From positions 159,164-223,163 of the forward strand of contig NZ_JAGGKG010000005.1 of NCBI RefSeq assembly GCF_017873435.1: a stretch of DNA of 64,000 bases, written 5' to 3'. The notes below the pieces were generated by a model that was not told the DNA's origin, did no database searches, and saw only the letters and a list, made by a program, of their open reading frames with translations. The position numbers and the translations under genes were made by a program. This DNA comes from Paenibacillus turicensis. GTDB lineage: Bacteria; Bacillota; Bacilli; Paenibacillales; Paenibacillaceae. Shown here piece by piece: positions 42,998 through 54,677 of the stretch (position 1 is its first letter; each line of letters opens with the position of its first letter).

Positions 42998-44243
42998 TGA
43001 TTTCACTCTCCTTTACCCCGAAATATTTCGGTTTAAGCAACTTGCCTGATTTCAGCAAGAGGTTCAGCAAGAAGCGTGAGAAGTAAACATTTGTCAAAAT
43101 ACTTAACAGGATTTCAACAATCAATACAAGTGCAAAACCTTTAACCGCACCTGTACCATATGCAAACATAACCGCCGCTACGATAATGGTTGTAATATTA
43201 GAGTCCAAAATGGTTCGAAGTGAATGCTTACTACCAGACTTCACCGCAGACAATACGCTTTTCCCACTTTGTAATTCTTCACGAATACGTTCACTGGAAA
43301 TAATATTGGCATCAACAGCCATACCAATCCCCAGTATAAGGGCTCCAATCCCCGGTAAGGTTAGCGTAAAATCAGCCAATACAAACACGGCAATTAATAG
43401 CCAAGTATGAACGATAAGTGCAAATGCCGCAAACAAACCAGGAATATGATACATAAATGTCATAAAGATGATAATTAAAACAGTTGCGATTAAACCTGCT
43501 TCAATCGTAGAAGTCAAAGATTGTTGACCTAGTGTAGCACCAACACTTTGTGAATATTTCTCGGTTAGCTTAAGTGGCAATGCCCCTAAGTTAATGTTAT
43601 CACGCAGTTGTTTAGCTTCTTCTACTGTGTAGCTACCTGAAATAGATGCTGTGCCATCTGACAACACGGCTCTAACTACTGGATTAGACAACATATTTTC
43701 ATCAAGGAAAATAGCAAGCTCTTTGCCTATCAAGCGTTCAGTAATTTGCTCAAACTTTTTAGCATCTTTAAGCTTTATTGCAATGACTGGTTGCTTTAAT
43801 GAGTCATATTCAACCTTAGCGCCACCCTCAACAAAGTCAGTCCCAATCAACTCAATTTTGTTATATTGGTTTGGTTCCTTCTCTGTTCCATCCTTACTAC
43901 GGAACGTAAGTGTCATCGGCTCTTTCATTTTCTCACGAACTACCGCTTCATCCGTCACACCCGCTAACTTCAAGCGAATACGGTTCGTTCCTTCGGTTGT
44001 TACGTCCGGTTCACTAGTTCCAAGTGCATCGGCCCGTTTCTGTAAGCTTTGTGCAGTTTGAACTAATGATTCCTTTGTTACCTTTGCCCCTTGCTCAAAT
44101 GGTGTGGCTTCATACAAAATTTCAAATCCGCCCTTTAAATCAAGACCAAGATGTACATTTCGCAATAAACCTGGGGTTGTCCACACCATAATTCCAGTTG
44201 TAGCTAATACAACGACTATGAATGCGATGATTCTTTTTTTCAT
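42987..44243 (-). CDS. secD: Protein translocase subunit SecD
   Basis: 418-residue SecD with an N-terminal anchor, the motif LGLDLKGGFEILYEA, a periplasmic-type P1 domain (about 45-225) and six helices in all. GIGMAVDANIISSERIREEL is the conserved proton-transfer region. Cotranscribed with and overlapping secF. Confidence 0.95.
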   Translation of the reverse strand: MKKRIIAFIVVVLATTGIMVWTTPGLLRNVHLGLDLKGGFEILYEATPFEQGAKVTKESLVQTAQSLQKRADALGTSEPDVTTEGTNRIRLKLAGVTDEAVVREKMKEPMTLTFRSKDGTEKEPNQYNKIELIGTDFVEGGAKVEYDSLKQPVIAIKLKDAKKFEQITERLIGKELAIFLDENMLSNPVVRAVLSDGTASISGSYTVEEAKQLRDNINLGALPLKLTEKYSQSVGATLGQQSLTSTIEAGLIATVLIIIFMTFMYHIPGLFAAFALIVHTWLLIAVFVLADFTLTLPGIGALILGIGMAVDANIISSERIREELQSGKSVLSAVKSGSKHSLRTILDSNITTIIVAAVMFAYGTGAVKGFALVLIVEILLSILTNVYFSRFLLNLLLKSGKLLKPKYFGVKESEISEL

Positions 44244-44457
44244 CCCGTACTTCGTACCCCTTTCAAATTCTCAATATTCCTATTATAGCCATGTCAGAAA
44301 AGACCGTCAATTTATCAAAAGTTGGCGTTTTTGTGTACTTTTAGACAAAGTCTAAAACAGCCTCACCATCACTTGGAGGGAGAAGCTGAATTCTGTCGAT
44401 AAATCTATACGTTTTTTCAGTTAAAATTACATATAATTCAATCTGTTCCGTACATGG

Positions 44458-44712
44458 TTATATAGGGTCCCCTCTATACATAGAGAGTGTTAAATAGTTC
44501 ATAAACTGAGTTGCTTTGAGTGATAAAATATCATTCACAAGCTGGTGTGTTCTAGGTAATTGTTGTTTTTTGTATTTAGAGGACACACAATTCCATATGT
44601 CTTCCGCAGTAACATGCTCATACCCAATGAGGTGAAATTCCTCCGCCTTGCTCTGGCATAAACCTAAAATGGCTTTGTCGAATTCTTCGTTGGTAATCAT
44701 TTCATCTGACAT
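44458..44712 (-). CDS. comN: Post-transcriptional regulator ComN-like
   Basis: Small protein of 84 residues matching the ComN/YrzD family (controls comE mRNA in Bacillus competence through DivIVA-linked localisation). The pattern EEFDKAILGLCQSKAEEF, then HVTAEDIWNCVSSKYKK, is typical. The start is the ATG behind AGAGGGGG; an earlier GTG is in frame without an SD. Position next to spoVB agrees with Bacillus gene order. Confidence 0.85.
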   Translation of the reverse strand: MSDEMITNEEFDKAILGLCQSKAEEFHLIGYEHVTAEDIWNCVSSKYKKQQLPRTHQLVNDILSLKATQFMNYLTLSMYRGDPI

Positions 44713-44890
44713 GGTTATATGCCCCCTCTTCACTCACCTATAATACAATTCTACCTTAAAAAAATAATTCCTGCTATGCACAGATTCATAGTTTCATAAA
44801 TTGAGTTCTAGGATCATGTCATGAATTTGGACAGGTCCAGCATATCTATAAATAAAAGTAACCTGTCCTGTTGAAAAGAGGGAAAAATGC

Positions 44891-46501
44891 GTGAATAAAC
44901 AAACATTTATACAAGGTGCTATGATTTTAATGGTCGCAGGGGTAATTAATCGTGTATTAGGATTTCTTCCTCGAATTTTACTACCAAGAATTATTGGTGA
45001 TGAAGGAGTGGGGCTATATCAGCTTGGATATCCTTTCTTTCTTGTCATCGTCACGATCATATCAGGTGGGATCCCACTCGCAGTTGCCAAGCTAGTTGCG
45101 GAAGCTGAATCACAAGATGATAAGCAAAAATCGTCTACGATCCTTCGCAACAGTTTAGTTCTTACTTGTGGTGTGGGTGCTTTATTCACTATATTAAGCA
45201 TCGTATTTGCGCCTTGGGTCAGCAATCATATTTTAACAGATCCTAGAGTGTACCAGACATTTTTAGCGATGAGTCCAATGATCGTCATTGTCGCAGCATC
45301 TTCCGTGTATCGAGGTTACTTTCAGGGGAAACAGGATATGATCCCATCGGCATTATCATCTACGTTAGAAACGATTGCAAGAATCATTTGTGGATTATGT
45401 TTTTCTTATCTCATGTTACCGATGGGACTTGCTTATGGAGCGGCAGGTGCAATGTTAGGAGTCGTTGCGGGTGAAGCTGTAGGGTTTGCCGTATTGTTGT
45501 GGCAATATTCTAAAATGCGAAAACGTGAGGGGAAGAATATTTCTAAACCTAGCTTAGACTCAGAGGAATCTGAGCAGGCACAACCAATACAACAAAACAA
45601 ATCTCAAAAAGCAGGTTTTCTCGCATCAATAAAATCATTACTAACGATTGCCATTCCAGTTACAGCAGGTAGGCTGGTCGGCTCCTTATCTTATTTGCTC
45701 GAATCCATCACAACAGCTCAAGCCTTAGCAATTGCAGGGGTTGCCACTGCCGTAGCTACTGCCCAATATGGCGCACTGCAAGGTATGATTATCCCACTCA
45801 TTTTGTTACCAGGTGCTTTAACAGCATCGCTAGCTACTTCTCTTGTTCCCTCATTATCAGAAGCAAAAGCAAAAGGCGACGAAAAAACGATACACCTACG
45901 TCTTCATCAGTCACTTCGACTTGCGTTACTCACAGGTGCACCTTTTGCGGCAATTATGTATGTAATCGCTGAGCCGTTATGTCTAGTCATTTTTAATCAT
46001 GCAGATATTGCAGGTATGTTAAGGCTGATTGCTCCTTTTGCTATTTTTATATATGCTCAGCCACCATTGCAAGCCGCACTACAGGCACTTGATCAGCCTG
46101 GGCGTGCTTTAATTAACACGTTAATTGGAGCGATAATAAAAATTGTGCTCATTTTTTATTTAGCGGTGAATCCAAGCTTTGGCATTTATGGTGCTGTCAT
46201 AGCGATTGCTGCAAATATGATTATCGTTACCTTGCTTCACAGCTATAGCATTGCACGCAAAATTCATTATCATGTTCCATTTTTAGATATTATTAAAATC
46301 GTCAGTGCTATGTTTATTATGGGTGCAGCAGGAAAATTTATTTACGAACAAGTTGTCTCAGGTGCTTCAGCCGTATCCCAAATCGTTGTGGTGTCTGGGG
46401 GCTCTGCCATTGTATATTTAATTTTACTCCTATTACTTGGCATGCTTGATATTCATGATATTAAAAGAATTCCGTTTATTAAAAAGCGGTTTAATCATTA
46501 A
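44891..46501 (+). CDS. spoVB: Stage V sporulation protein B (MOP-family flippase)
   Basis: Polysaccharide/lipid-precursor flippase family protein required for spore cortex peptidoglycan. 536 residues with about 14 helices and the N-terminal FIQGAMILMVAGVINRVLGF followed by RIIGDEGVGLYQ, which mark SpoVB/MurJ-like flippases. GTG start with AGAGGG upstream. Followed 31 bases later by a shortened palindrome element and then a terminator. Confidence 0.94.
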   Translation: MNKQTFIQGAMILMVAGVINRVLGFLPRILLPRIIGDEGVGLYQLGYPFFLVIVTIISGGIPLAVAKLVAEAESQDDKQKSSTILRNSLVLTCGVGALFTILSIVFAPWVSNHILTDPRVYQTFLAMSPMIVIVAASSVYRGYFQGKQDMIPSALSSTLETIARIICGLCFSYLMLPMGLAYGAAGAMLGVVAGEAVGFAVLLWQYSKMRKREGKNISKPSLDSEESEQAQPIQQNKSQKAGFLASIKSLLTIAIPVTAGRLVGSLSYLLESITTAQALAIAGVATAVATAQYGALQGMIIPLILLPGALTASLATSLVPSLSEAKAKGDEKTIHLRLHQSLRLALLTGAPFAAIMYVIAEPLCLVIFNHADIAGMLRLIAPFAIFIYAQPPLQAALQALDQPGRALINTLIGAIIKIVLIFYLAVNPSFGIYGAVIAIAANMIIVTLLHSYSIARKIHYHVPFLDIIKIVSAMFIMGAAGKFIYEQVVSGASAVSQIVVVSGGSAIVYLILLLLLGMLDIHDIKRIPFIKKRFNH

Positions 46502-46531
46502 GCTTTCAGGCTAATTGAACGGGATAATATC

Positions 46532-46642
46532 GGCTCTATTTAGAAATTAGTGCTTGGCAACGAATGGAGGCTGGTAGCTACGATCCAGAGCGTTCTTGCT
46601 ATTGTTGGGTTAGCAGTCAAGAACTAATTTTAAGATTGAGTC
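46532..46642 (+). repeat. Intergenic palindrome element, copy 5, internally deleted (about 111 bp)
   Basis: Left end GGCTCTATTTAGAAATTAGT, then a left arm nearly identical to copy 2 (GGTAGCTACGATCCAGAGCG, then TTCTTG). Right end reverse-complemented GACTCAATCTTAAAATTAGT. The sequence jumps from the left arm (CTATTGTTG) to the right terminal repeat, losing the centre and most of the right arm. Lies 31 bases after the spoVB stop. Confidence 0.8.
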
Positions 46643-46657
46643 GAAATATATATAAAT

Positions 46658-46707
46658 AAAAAAGTGCTAACCATCAAAAACAAGAACATGGTTAGCCACT
46701 TTTTTTA
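46658..46707. terminator. Bidirectional terminator between spoVB and the YetF-like gene
   Basis: AAAAAGTGCTAACCAT and ATGGTTAGCCACTTTTTTT pair with one extra base, with T-runs in both directions. Confidence 0.88.
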
Positions 46708-46726
46708 TTCTAATCGCTCTTAAAAT

Positions 46727-47440
46727 TTAAGCCTTTGGATCCTTTAAATTAACGTAAATATCGCCTTTATAGTCTAAGGTGCAGAAAAATACTTCTTTAA
46801 AATCCAAAACGCCTTTGGATTGAAGTTGTTGTTTGAGCCAAAATCTCGTTTGACCAATATCCTCCAAATTTTCATGCTGTACAACTCCATCCATAATTAA
46901 AGGAATGGGCAAGGCACTATATTTTATGTTTGACAATAAGTAGCGGTTTCCATTTGTTTTTTTAAAGTTTTTACCAGGTTTTTTATCTGGTTTAGGTAAC
47001 ACACTTAATTGTCCACTTGTTTCTAAAACAGCGAACTCAACGTCATTAATGCTGCCAATATTTTGGGAACGTAACTGCATAAGCAAATCATCCAAATTAT
47101 ACCTTTGTTTTTTCATTTCATGTTGATTAATTTCTCCATGTTTAATAATGACACTTGGTTTGCCATCAACAAAAACTCTTAACTTACGACTATATAAGGA
47201 GAGCTGAGAGAGTGAGATTTGAACAACAACCAGTACAATGATCGGAATAAAACCTTCATACAGCGGACGAGACAAATCATCAATGACAAATACTCCAATT
47301 TCCGCAATCATGATGGAAATAACTAAATCAAAAATGGATAATTCTCCAATCTCTCTTTTCCCCATAATTCTCATGGAAGCAAAGACAGTAAAGTACATTA
47401 AAAGGGTACGAATCACATGGTTCAAAATATGTGCTGTCAT
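46727..47440 (-). CDS. DUF421/YetF-family membrane protein
   Basis: YetF/YrbG-like protein, 237 residues. Three N-terminal helices with RIMGKREIGELSIFDLVISI, the most conserved part of the family, then a cytoplasmic domain pair (VFVDGKPSVIIKHGEINQHE, then LMQLRSQNIGSINDVEFAVLETSGQLSV). Position between spoVB and the yrzE-like gene matches yrbG of Bacillus subtilis. Function poorly understood; some relatives sense phosphatidylserine and influence spore or envelope properties. Confidence 0.88.
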   Translation of the reverse strand: MTAHILNHVIRTLLMYFTVFASMRIMGKREIGELSIFDLVISIMIAEIGVFVIDDLSRPLYEGFIPIIVLVVVQISLSQLSLYSRKLRVFVDGKPSVIIKHGEINQHEMKKQRYNLDDLLMQLRSQNIGSINDVEFAVLETSGQLSVLPKPDKKPGKNFKKTNGNRYLLSNIKYSALPIPLIMDGVVQHENLEDIGQTRFWLKQQLQSKGVLDFKEVFFCTLDYKGDIYVNLKDPKA

Positions 47441-47579
47441 CGTAAACCTCCACTTGCTAAGTATTTGGCTATAACAATTTCTATAGTGTGACCTGTTTTC
47501 AAAATATTATGAGACATGCTGTAATAACTAGCTACTTTGCACCATAAAATGAAGTATTACAATGATTGGAGGACATGTT

Positions 47580-47972
47580 ATGCAACTTATTCGCCGACTT
47601 GCTTCATTCCGCCTAGAACACCCTATACTTTCTGGACTATGGTATGCCTTCTTATGGATGATGATGGGGGCACTTGTATTATCCTTGCTTCTGCAATGGG
47701 ATATACTTGAAGAAATTAGTCTGCCTAATTTCACTTATATTATTCATGCAATTTCTCTTTTGATTGGTGGGATCGTCGCGGGTAAACGTTCATCGCGTAA
47801 GGGCTGGTATCAAGGAGCTGTCACAGGCTTTATGTATGGCATTCTTTTGATACTGACAAGCTTCCTTGCACTTGATAGCTCCATCACATGGTCTGATCTA
47901 ACATTATTATTGCCAACGATGTGCATCAGCGCCTTTGGCGGGATGATTGGGGTCAACTTGAGTAAAAAATAA
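47580..47972 (+). CDS. TIGR04086-family membrane protein (YrzE-like)
   Basis: 130-residue protein with four predicted helices, including LLIGGIVAGKRSSRKGWYQG, which fits the TIGR04086/YrzE family. The start is the ATG with GGAGG 7 bases upstream. Gene order (YrbG-like, YrzE-like, YajC) is conserved with Bacillus. Role unknown. Confidence 0.82.
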   Translation: MQLIRRLASFRLEHPILSGLWYAFLWMMMGALVLSLLLQWDILEEISLPNFTYIIHAISLLIGGIVAGKRSSRKGWYQGAVTGFMYGILLILTSFLALDSSITWSDLTLLLPTMCISAFGGMIGVNLSKK

Positions 47973-48046
47973 TAAATGAATTTCTGTTTATTGTCCTCCT
48001 GTGGTAAACTATAGTCTTGAGATGGGAGACACAAGGAGGTTTCATA

Positions 48047-48871
48047 TTGGTTATATTTCAATCCATGCCAATGATTTCGATGGTCACTACTTTTGTGACA
48101 CTGATTCTCATATGGATAAGCACATTAAAAAATCCGTTTAAAGCTTTTTGGGCATTAGGAAAACAATTTATTGCTTCTCGTAAATTTTTGATTCTTGTCC
48201 TTGCAATGATTGGTGTACTTCTTATTAATAGCTGGGAACTTCAATGGGAAGAAGCGATGAATTACAGTGCTGATTTTACGCCACTCATATATAATCTTGA
48301 AGGTCATTTTATTCAAAACTTTCAACAACTATTTCATTCACAATGGCTTAACATTGTATGTGCTATTTTTTATGTTATCGTTTTTCAAGGTTTAATTATT
48401 GCTTCACTTGCGGTTTATGCCTCAGATAACAACAAAATTTCGATGTATGCAACCTGTTGTACTGTAATGATTAACTATATGGTTGCAATTCCCTTTTATT
48501 TGTTTGTTCCGGTCCATGAAGTATGGTCATATGCACCATCAGGTTCAATATTTTATATGCTTGAGGTATTTCCTAAATTTAACGAGGTTTATCGTCAATT
48601 TTCTGGTATTGACAACTGCTTTCCAAGTTTACATACCTCAATTTCAGTATCTATGGCTATTTTAGGTTTCCGTTCTGGGAATAAGATTTGGAAAATAGTA
48701 ACGATGGTTTCTGCAGCTATTATCGTATTTTCAACCCTCTATTTTGCAATTCACTGGGTAAGCGATATGCTTGCGGGCTTAGTTTTAGCTAGTGTTGCAA
48801 CAACGTTAGGAACAAAATGGGCAACACGCATTCATCGTGGTAAGGCAATCTCACATTCTTTATCGCAATAA
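48047..48871 (+). CDS. PAP2-family membrane phosphatase
   Basis: Phosphatidic-acid-phosphatase-2 type membrane protein, 274 residues from TTG 48047, which has AAGGAGG 7 bases upstream. Motif CFPSLHTSIS supplies the catalytic His of the PSGH-like site, and HWVSDMLAG the second His/Asp pair. The KxxxxxxRP motif is not apparent, which places it in the PAP2_3/inositolphosphotransferase-like branch. Probable substrates are lipid pyrophosphates or phospholipids. Confidence 0.82.
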   Translation: MVIFQSMPMISMVTTFVTLILIWISTLKNPFKAFWALGKQFIASRKFLILVLAMIGVLLINSWELQWEEAMNYSADFTPLIYNLEGHFIQNFQQLFHSQWLNIVCAIFYVIVFQGLIIASLAVYASDNNKISMYATCCTVMINYMVAIPFYLFVPVHEVWSYAPSGSIFYMLEVFPKFNEVYRQFSGIDNCFPSLHTSISVSMAILGFRSGNKIWKIVTMVSAAIIVFSTLYFAIHWVSDMLAGLVLASVATTLGTKWATRIHRGKAISHSLSQ

Positions 48872-48898
48872 TAAAACCTTTGGATTTTAATCGCACAT

Positions 48899-48953
48899 AA
48901 AAAAGCCACATTCGGAATGAAAAATAACTTTCATCCAGAATGTGGCTTTTTCG
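48899..48953. terminator. Terminator between the PAP2 gene and yajC
   Basis: AAAAAAGCCACATTC and GAATGTGGCTTTTT form a long stem around a partly paired interior (GGAATGAAA, TTTCATCC). T-rich on both flanks. Confidence 0.85.
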
Positions 48954-48962
48954 TTAAAACAT

Positions 48963-49265
48963 TTAGCTGATGTTAATCGCGTGACTAATTGCACTACGTT
49001 CAAATGTAAGCTTAGTTACATCATTAACAAGTAAAACTACAGTCTCATTCGTGATTTCTTGGATTGTACCATGTAAACCACCAATAGTTACAATCTTATC
49101 ACCCTTCTTTAACGTACTAAGCATTTGATTTCTTGATTGTTGTTTTTTCTTTTGCGGACGAATCAACACAAAATAAAATACCCCAAACATAAATGCAAAT
49201 GATAAAACCATAGTAATCAAGCTACTTGATCCCCCACCTGCTCCTGCTGCTGCATACTGAAACAT
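48963..49265 (-). CDS. yajC: Preprotein translocase subunit YajC
   Basis: Single-helix Sec accessory protein, 100 residues. The helix is followed by FVLIRPQKKKQQSRNQML and LKKGDKIVTIGGLHGTI, the family hallmarks. A short Gly/Ala-rich N terminus precedes the helix. GGAGGG lies before the ATG. Downstream of tgt and queA on the same strand, the usual order. Confidence 0.95.
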   Translation of the reverse strand: MFQYAAAGAGGGSSSLITMVLSFAFMFGVFYFVLIRPQKKKQQSRNQMLSTLKKGDKIVTIGGLHGTIQEITNETVVLLVNDVTKLTFERSAISHAINIS

Positions 49266-49286
49266 GAATATCCCTCCAAGTTATAA

Positions 49287-51475
<2,189 letters not shown>

Positions 51476-51484
51476 AGTTTATCT

Positions 51485-53563
51485 TCATTCCTTAATTATA
51501 GTTACATTTTGATAGTAATGCTTCAATATATCCTCATAGCTATAACCTGCATCAGCTAAGCCTTTTGCACCCCATTGGGACATTCCAATGCCATGACCAT
51601 AACCACGACCAACAAACATGAAATTATTACTATTATCAACCACTCGTGCTTGCTCCGCACCTAATATGACCATTTGCTTTGCACTTGCTGTCTGAGCTCC
51701 ATTTGCAGTCATTACCGTCGATGTATTGACTGTAGTGCTTGTAGCTACACTATTACCAGCACCTTGTACAGTATACATTCCAGTTGGCACAATATCAAAC
51801 AATGTGCTTGGTAAGCCACCTAATGCAGAACGCCAGCTATCAGGATACTTAATTTTCAAGTCTTTTCCGTCCGCAGTAAGCTGAAGCACTCGACCAGAAG
51901 GCCCTCGCTGGGATACTGTTAAATTAGAAATGGAGGCTGGAACAGCAGTCGTTAGCTTCCCTGTTAACGACTTTACTAATTGAGCAGAGGTAAACGGCCC
52001 TCGCATCCAGTCATATTCATTAGATTGAGCCACCGTCGCTAGCACAACGACCTGTTGACCATTATTTAATGTCCCTACGCCAGCAACATTAGATTGAATA
52101 AGAGGAAGTGGACGTACATTTACACCATTAGCCGTTGCTTTTGCATAAGGGAGTCCTGCATTGTTGGATGAACCTGTTAAGGTTACATTGTCTTCACGAA
52201 CATAACCAGCTACACCACTTGGCATTTGTATATAATACCATGATTTTAACGCACTTTGAGACACATTATCCTCTTTACTAGGCACACTTGCAAAAACAGG
52301 GTCAACATTCCCCCAAGCCTCTGTAGAGTCTGCGGATACCCCACCACTATTAGAAGAGAAAATACCTTCTACTACTTTACCATTAGCGTAGATTACTTCA
52401 CCTTCAGTAGCATCTACGGCAGAAGTAACACTAGCGACTTCCTTTTCAGTTCCGTTATACACCTGACTTAAAGTCGTATCTACTAAACCTGCTACTTTAA
52501 ATTTATTTACCTTCATATTAAATTTTGCAAAGCTACGTGCAGCTACCGCTTGTGCTTTAAGGGCCTCCGCTCCCCATGAGCTAGGCACTTCAGCCGCAAC
52601 AACAGAATACAAATATTGATTCATTGGTAACTCATTCACTAAAGCAAGTTGACCCGTAAGCACACTAATCTCGAAATTCCCACGATACTTGCGATTAGAG
52701 CGTTCTACCACCTGAGTTGGTAGATTACTAGAATTAGTAATACTTAAAATTGGGTTGCTCCCATAAACAGCATAATGAGACACTGGAGAGGGAGCAGACA
52801 AGTTAAGAGTTACCTCCTGATGACTTAAAAGTGCCATGGACACTTGATCAGGTGTAACAAGCGTTGTTCCTCCTCCAGCTTGTGCCACTTCAGCTTTGCG
52901 CCCAGCAAGCGAAGTATCATCCACTTCTCCACCTGCCCAGACTGCAAAGCTACTGCTATCCTTAACAGCAATATAAGCATCCACATTAGCATCCATCAGC
53001 TTACTTTGCATCGCTAACGCTTGATCACGAGAATTATATTGCCCTGCTTCGTAATAATATGGACCTTTTGCTGTTGCTTTTTGCCCACCTAGCTCACTTG
53101 CAAGAGTCGATGACACCCGAGTAGCAGCCGTATTTGCTTCTGCTTTACTGCCATAAGGACCGGTATAAATTTGATATACGTTACCTTGAGAGGTATTGGT
53201 CATATAAGCAACAGGCTTGTCTGACGTTGCTTGCAACTTTTTAATAGCGGCAGCAATGTTAGCCCAGTTAGTGCTTTGCATTGCTTTAACCTTAAAGCTA
53301 TCAATACTAAATCTAGTTGTCTCATTATTGCTAGATTGAAGCCATGGCGAACCCGTAGGACCAATTTGCAATCCACCCTCACCTTTTAGTGTAACGACAG
53401 GAACGGTTAATTTATAATTGCTGTCTGTATTCACGAATAAAGCAACTCGCACATTTTCTTCATTAGCATGTGTAGTCACAGCAGGTATACTTGTCCACAA
53501 CATTACAGCTGCAAGTAAGCTAGCACCTACAGCTAAAATTTTTCTTCTTTTCGTTTTCATCAT
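51485..53563 (-). CDS. Secreted SpoIID/LytB-domain protein with SPOR-like repeats
   Basis: About 692 residues from the ATG behind AGAGG. A signal peptide (KTKRRKILAVGASLLAAVML then SIPAVTTHA) directs export. Two SPOR-like units follow (YQIYTGPYGSKAEANTAATR and YYYEAGQYNSRDQALAMQSK, about 125-205), then a SpoIID domain opening at YSVVAAEVPSSWGAEALKAQ and ending in GRGYGHGIGMSQWGAKGLAD. An insertion of about 200 residues containing SH3-like sequence (YAKATANGVNVRPLP) lies inside the SpoIID region. The family includes lytic transglycosylases and amidase modulators acting on peptidoglycan. Larger than sporulation SpoIID (about 340 residues), so probably a LytB-like cell-wall enzyme rather than SpoIID itself. 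Confidence 0.85.
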   Translation of the reverse strand: MMKTKRRKILAVGASLLAAVMLWTSIPAVTTHANEENVRVALFVNTDSNYKLTVPVVTLKGEGGLQIGPTGSPWLQSSNNETTRFSIDSFKVKAMQSTNWANIAAAIKKLQATSDKPVAYMTNTSQGNVYQIYTGPYGSKAEANTAATRVSSTLASELGGQKATAKGPYYYEAGQYNSRDQALAMQSKLMDANVDAYIAVKDSSSFAVWAGGEVDDTSLAGRKAEVAQAGGGTTLVTPDQVSMALLSHQEVTLNLSAPSPVSHYAVYGSNPILSITNSSNLPTQVVERSNRKYRGNFEISVLTGQLALVNELPMNQYLYSVVAAEVPSSWGAEALKAQAVAARSFAKFNMKVNKFKVAGLVDTTLSQVYNGTEKEVASVTSAVDATEGEVIYANGKVVEGIFSSNSGGVSADSTEAWGNVDPVFASVPSKEDNVSQSALKSWYYIQMPSGVAGYVREDNVTLTGSSNNAGLPYAKATANGVNVRPLPLIQSNVAGVGTLNNGQQVVVLATVAQSNEYDWMRGPFTSAQLVKSLTGKLTTAVPASISNLTVSQRGPSGRVLQLTADGKDLKIKYPDSWRSALGGLPSTLFDIVPTGMYTVQGAGNSVATSTTVNTSTVMTANGAQTASAKQMVILGAEQARVVDNSNNFMFVGRGYGHGIGMSQWGAKGLADAGYSYEDILKHYYQNVTIIKE

Positions 53564-53652
53564 GCACTTCCTCTCTGCATTAAAATATATTCTTTTAAAA
53601 TCCACACTAATATACTCACCACTTGTTGATCATAAAAACTTTATTCTTAATT

Positions 53653-54654
53653 TCACATCTCAGGTAGAGGTAATCCTAAATGATGATACGCAGCAGCAGT
53701 CACTGTTCTTCCTCTAGGGGTCCGCTGAATAAAACCAATTTGCATCAAATAGGGCTCATACACGTCTTCAATCGTCTGACTTTCTTCCCCAATCGTCGCC
53801 GCAATCGTATCCAGGCCAACTGGCCCCCCTCGAAAGCTAGTAATCATCGCATTCAACATTTTGTGATCGATTAAATCAAGCCCCATCGGGTCAACCTGTA
53901 GCATCTTTAACGATTCCTTGGCAATATCAGGCGTAATCATGCCGTCTCCACGTACTTGTGCATAGTCTCTTACCCGTTTCAGCAAGCGGTTAGCAATACG
54001 AGGGGTCCCTCTTGACCGAAGTGCAATTTCATCTGCGGCATCGCCAATAATTTCGATTCCAAAAATATCTGCACCACGTGAAACAATGTAGCTTAGCTCC
54101 TCCATCGTATACAGCTCTAATCGGCTAACAACACCAAAACGATCGCGGAGTGGCGCAGATAACAGTCCTGCACGTGTAGTAGCCCCAATCAATGTAAATG
54201 GAGGCAAGTCTAGCCGCACGGATCTAGCACTTGGGCCCTTACCGATCATAATATCCAGCGCATAATCCTCCATAGCAGGATACAAAACCTCCTCTACCGA
54301 GCGATTTAAACGATGAATTTCATCGATAAAAAGCACATCACCTTCTTGTAAGTTCGTTAATAGTGCCGCCAAGTCGCCAGGTCGTTCGATCGCAGGGCCT
54401 GAGGTTGTTCTAAGGCTTACTCCTAGCTCATTTGCAATAATGTTCGCAAGCGTCGTTTTACCAAGCCCCGGCGGGCCATATAGCAATACGTGGTCTAGCG
54501 CTTCCTTGCGCATTTTGGCTGCCTCAATATATATTTTCAAGTTTTCCTTCACTTGATTTTGTCCGATATACTCCGCTAAATAACGAGGGCGAAGACTGAA
54601 TTCAACCGCCTGATCCTCCATCATCAGATTCGCAGAAATTATGCGATCATCCAC
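53653..54654 (-). CDS. ruvB: Holliday junction branch migration helicase RuvB
   Basis: AAA+ motor of the RuvAB complex, 333 residues. Walker [10 protein letters not shown] (60-68), Walker [17 protein letters not shown], sensor 1 GATTRAG and the C-terminal DNA-binding winged helix ending in [20 protein letters not shown] start with GGAGG upstream. Order ruvC-ruvA-ruvB on one strand. Confidence 0.97.
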   Translation of the reverse strand: MDDRIISANLMMEDQAVEFSLRPRYLAEYIGQNQVKENLKIYIEAAKMRKEALDHVLLYGPPGLGKTTLANIIANELGVSLRTTSGPAIERPGDLAALLTNLQEGDVLFIDEIHRLNRSVEEVLYPAMEDYALDIMIGKGPSARSVRLDLPPFTLIGATTRAGLLSAPLRDRFGVVSRLELYTMEELSYIVSRGADIFGIEIIGDAADEIALRSRGTPRIANRLLKRVRDYAQVRGDGMITPDIAKESLKMLQVDPMGLDLIDHKMLNAMITSFRGGPVGLDTIAATIGEESQTIEDVYEPYLMQIGFIQRTPRGRTVTAAAYHHLGLPLPEM

Positions 54655-54677
54655 CTATTTTTCCTCCTCTCTTTCAC

